Source: Eubacteriales Family XIII. Incertae Sedis bacterium
GTDB lineage: Bacteria > Bacillota > Clostridia > Peptostreptococcales > Anaerovoracaceae
Assembly (NCBI GenBank): GCA_031278255.1
Contig: JAITKU010000143.1
Span: 1-6,485, forward strand
Length of the DNA: 6,485 nucleotides
Reading direction: 5' to 3'
The notes under the pieces were generated by a model. That model saw nothing but the letters and a program-made list of their open reading frames with translations, ran no database searches and was not told the DNA's origin. A program made the translations under genes and the position numbers. Position 1 is the first letter of the stretch; each line of letters opens with the position of its first letter. Positions 6,112-6,485 of this stretch are shown in pieces.

Positions 6112-6118
6112 GGTGTAA
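6084..6118. repeat. Near-perfect 17-bp palindrome with one bulged base
   Basis: Left arm 6084-6101 and right arm 6102-6118 pair throughout except for a bulged A at 6094 and one T.G wobble (6087/6115). The core CGAAGCG/CGCTTCG is flanked by ACCTTG/CAAGGT. As RNA it would form a long hairpin with a GCGC loop. Because it is nearly symmetrical it also creates a weaker plus-strand promoter-like pair, TTGACG (6091-6096) and TGTAAG (6114-6119), 17 bases apart. Confidence 0.55.
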
Positions 6119-6152
6119 GGCGTTATGTCCGGTGGCTTGTTCGCATTGAATG

Positions 6153-6198
6153 CCGATCGTGCTTGCGGTTCACGGAGCGCGATCGGTTTTTTGTTTTT
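6153..6198 (+). terminator. Intrinsic terminator with no gene in front
   Basis: CCGATCGTGCT (6153-6163) pairs with AGCGCGATCGG (6176-6186), 11 bp with one T.G wobble and a 12-base loop. It is followed at once by TTTTTTGTTTTT (6187-6198). This is a textbook rho-independent terminator for plus-strand transcription and has no T tract in the other direction. The nearest upstream plus-strand gene is trkH, which ends nearly 1 kb away across an antisense toxin-antitoxin operon. It may therefore end a short RNA that starts near 6125, or act as an attenuator in the leader of the gene at 6398. Confidence 0.85.
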
Positions 6199-6222
6199 GC
6201 TTCCTTTCGTTTTTATAGGGTT

Positions 6223-6261
6223 CGCGCGTTTTTTTGCGCGGCAACGGCCGGCTCGACCGGC
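6223..6261. repeat. Two small GC-rich hairpins after the terminator
   Basis: CGCGC (6223-6227) pairs with GCGCG (6236-6240) around a G plus seven Ts, and GCCGG (6247-6251) pairs with CCGGC (6257-6261) around CTCGA. Neither is followed by a T tract. They lie between the terminator and the leader-peptide candidate and could be part of a structured leader. Short GC-rich stems also arise by chance in GC-rich DNA. Confidence 0.25.
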
Positions 6262-6283
6262 GGAAACGCGGGGAGGTAGATAC

Positions 6284-6316
6284 ATGTCGGGAAAACAACA
6301 CAACGCATGGTCGTGA
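6284..6316 (+). CDS. Candidate 10-residue leader peptide MSGKQHNAWS
   Basis: A short ORF with a good ribosome binding site, GGGAGG (6271-6276), 7 bases before its ATG. It encodes MSGKQHNAWS and stops at 6314-6316. It lies about 80 bases upstream of the start of the gene at 6398. The left arm of an 11-bp inverted repeat (6298-6308) is inside its codons, so ribosome position would affect folding, as in translation-attenuation leaders. It is very short and could be chance; the ribosome binding site and the overlap with the repeat are the only support. Confidence 0.3.
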   Translation: MSGKQHNAWS

Positions 6317-6349
6317 AACGTATGCATCGCAGTCTGTGATGCGTTGTGT
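6298..6349. repeat. 11-bp inverted repeat with a competing internal hairpin
   Basis: ACACAACGCAT (6298-6308) and ATGCGTTGTGT (6339-6349) are perfectly complementary across a 30-base loop. Inside, GCATCGCA (6324-6331) can pair with TGTGATGC (6335-6342), with one G.U, around a 3-base loop. This second stem uses bases 6339-6342, which also belong to the right arm of the long stem, so the two folds exclude each other. There is no T tract after either. It may be an RNA switch in the leader of the gene at 6398, or a protein-binding inverted repeat. Confidence 0.5.
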
Positions 6350-6397
6350 GAAGATGCTTGGTATTTAAAAAAAAGTTGATGTGATAGGAGGGTCGTA

Positions 6398-6485
6398 ATG
6401 TCAAGGTTTATGCGGAAGGTCGTGGCTGTTTGTTCTATAATGCTCTTGGTGTTTGGAATTGCGCTGATCGGGCAGCTTTTGCCGG
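6398..6485 (+). CDS. Start of a secreted or membrane protein gene (partial)
   Basis: The open frame runs off the window after 29 codons. AGGAGG (6386-6391) lies 6 bases before the ATG, an excellent site. The N terminus MSRFMRKVVAVCSIMLLVFG has three basic residues (R3, R6, K7) followed by an uninterrupted hydrophobic stretch up to about residue 26 (IALIGQLL), then a proline. This is typical of a signal peptide or an N-terminal membrane anchor. No lipobox can be confirmed within the visible part. The long, structured upstream region suggests that expression may be controlled in the leader. The family cannot be named from this fragment. Confidence 0.75.
   Translation, partial: MSRFMRKVVAVCSIMLLVFGIALIGQLLP

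Noticed and set aside
6115..6190. tRNA or other standard small RNA gene in the terminator region
   Set aside because: No cloverleaf arms, no T-loop consensus and no match to 6S, tmRNA or SRP motifs that I can recognise; the strong stem is explained as a terminator.
5863..6327. Minus-strand open frame of 154 codons across the non-coding region
   Set aside because: It has no ribosome binding site, crosses the terminator, both promoter palindromes and the hairpins, and its translation shows no family features. It may instead mark a dispersed repeat.
1..6485. CRISPR array, insertion sequence or att site
   Set aside because: No regularly spaced repeats, transposase-like protein, terminal inverted repeats with target duplication, or integrase is visible.

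Overview
The window looks like chromosomal DNA from a GC-rich, Clostridia-like Firmicute, probably an uncultured gut or rumen lineage. The reasons are strong AGGAGG-type ribosome binding sites, a TrkA/TrkH potassium system of Firmicute style and a RelB/DinJ plus PemK-type toxin-antitoxin pair. This placement is an inference from style, not from a search.

Layout. Positions 12-647 (minus) encode a complete glyoxalase II-like metallo-beta-lactamase-fold hydrolase. It is transcribed divergently from a potassium-uptake cluster on the plus strand: trkA (788-2149), a divergent trkH-type gene (2151-3626) and a second, more canonical trkH (3711-5177). The first two are separated by one base and are surely co-transcribed. 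The second trkH follows an 84-base gap that shares an AT-rich 11-mer with the region upstream of trkA. TrkA is the cytosolic NAD-binding gating subunit and the TrkH proteins are the membrane pores. The first TrkH has a serine where the second pore loop normally carries its filter glycine, and it has lost other family signatures, so the cluster pairs one conventional and one divergent pore with a single TrkA.

Convergent to this cluster, positions 5239-5803 (minus) hold a toxin-antitoxin operon. The ribbon-helix-helix antitoxin of RelB/DinJ type is intact and has a clear promoter and ribosome binding site. The MazF/PemK-type toxin is translationally coupled to it but carries a one-base deletion after codon 9.

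Positions 5804-6397 contain no convincing protein gene but are dense in signals: the toxin-antitoxin promoter; a structured, repeat-rich stretch; a near-palindrome that forms a strong minus-strand promoter; a textbook plus-strand intrinsic terminator with no gene in front of it; a 10-codon leader-peptide candidate; and an 11-bp inverted repeat overlapping it. The window ends in the first 29 codons of a plus-strand gene (from 6398) with a signal-peptide or membrane-anchor N terminus.

I see no tRNA, rRNA, CRISPR array, transposase or recognised riboswitch. The most interesting parts are the divergent TrkH and the signal-dense 5804-6397 region.
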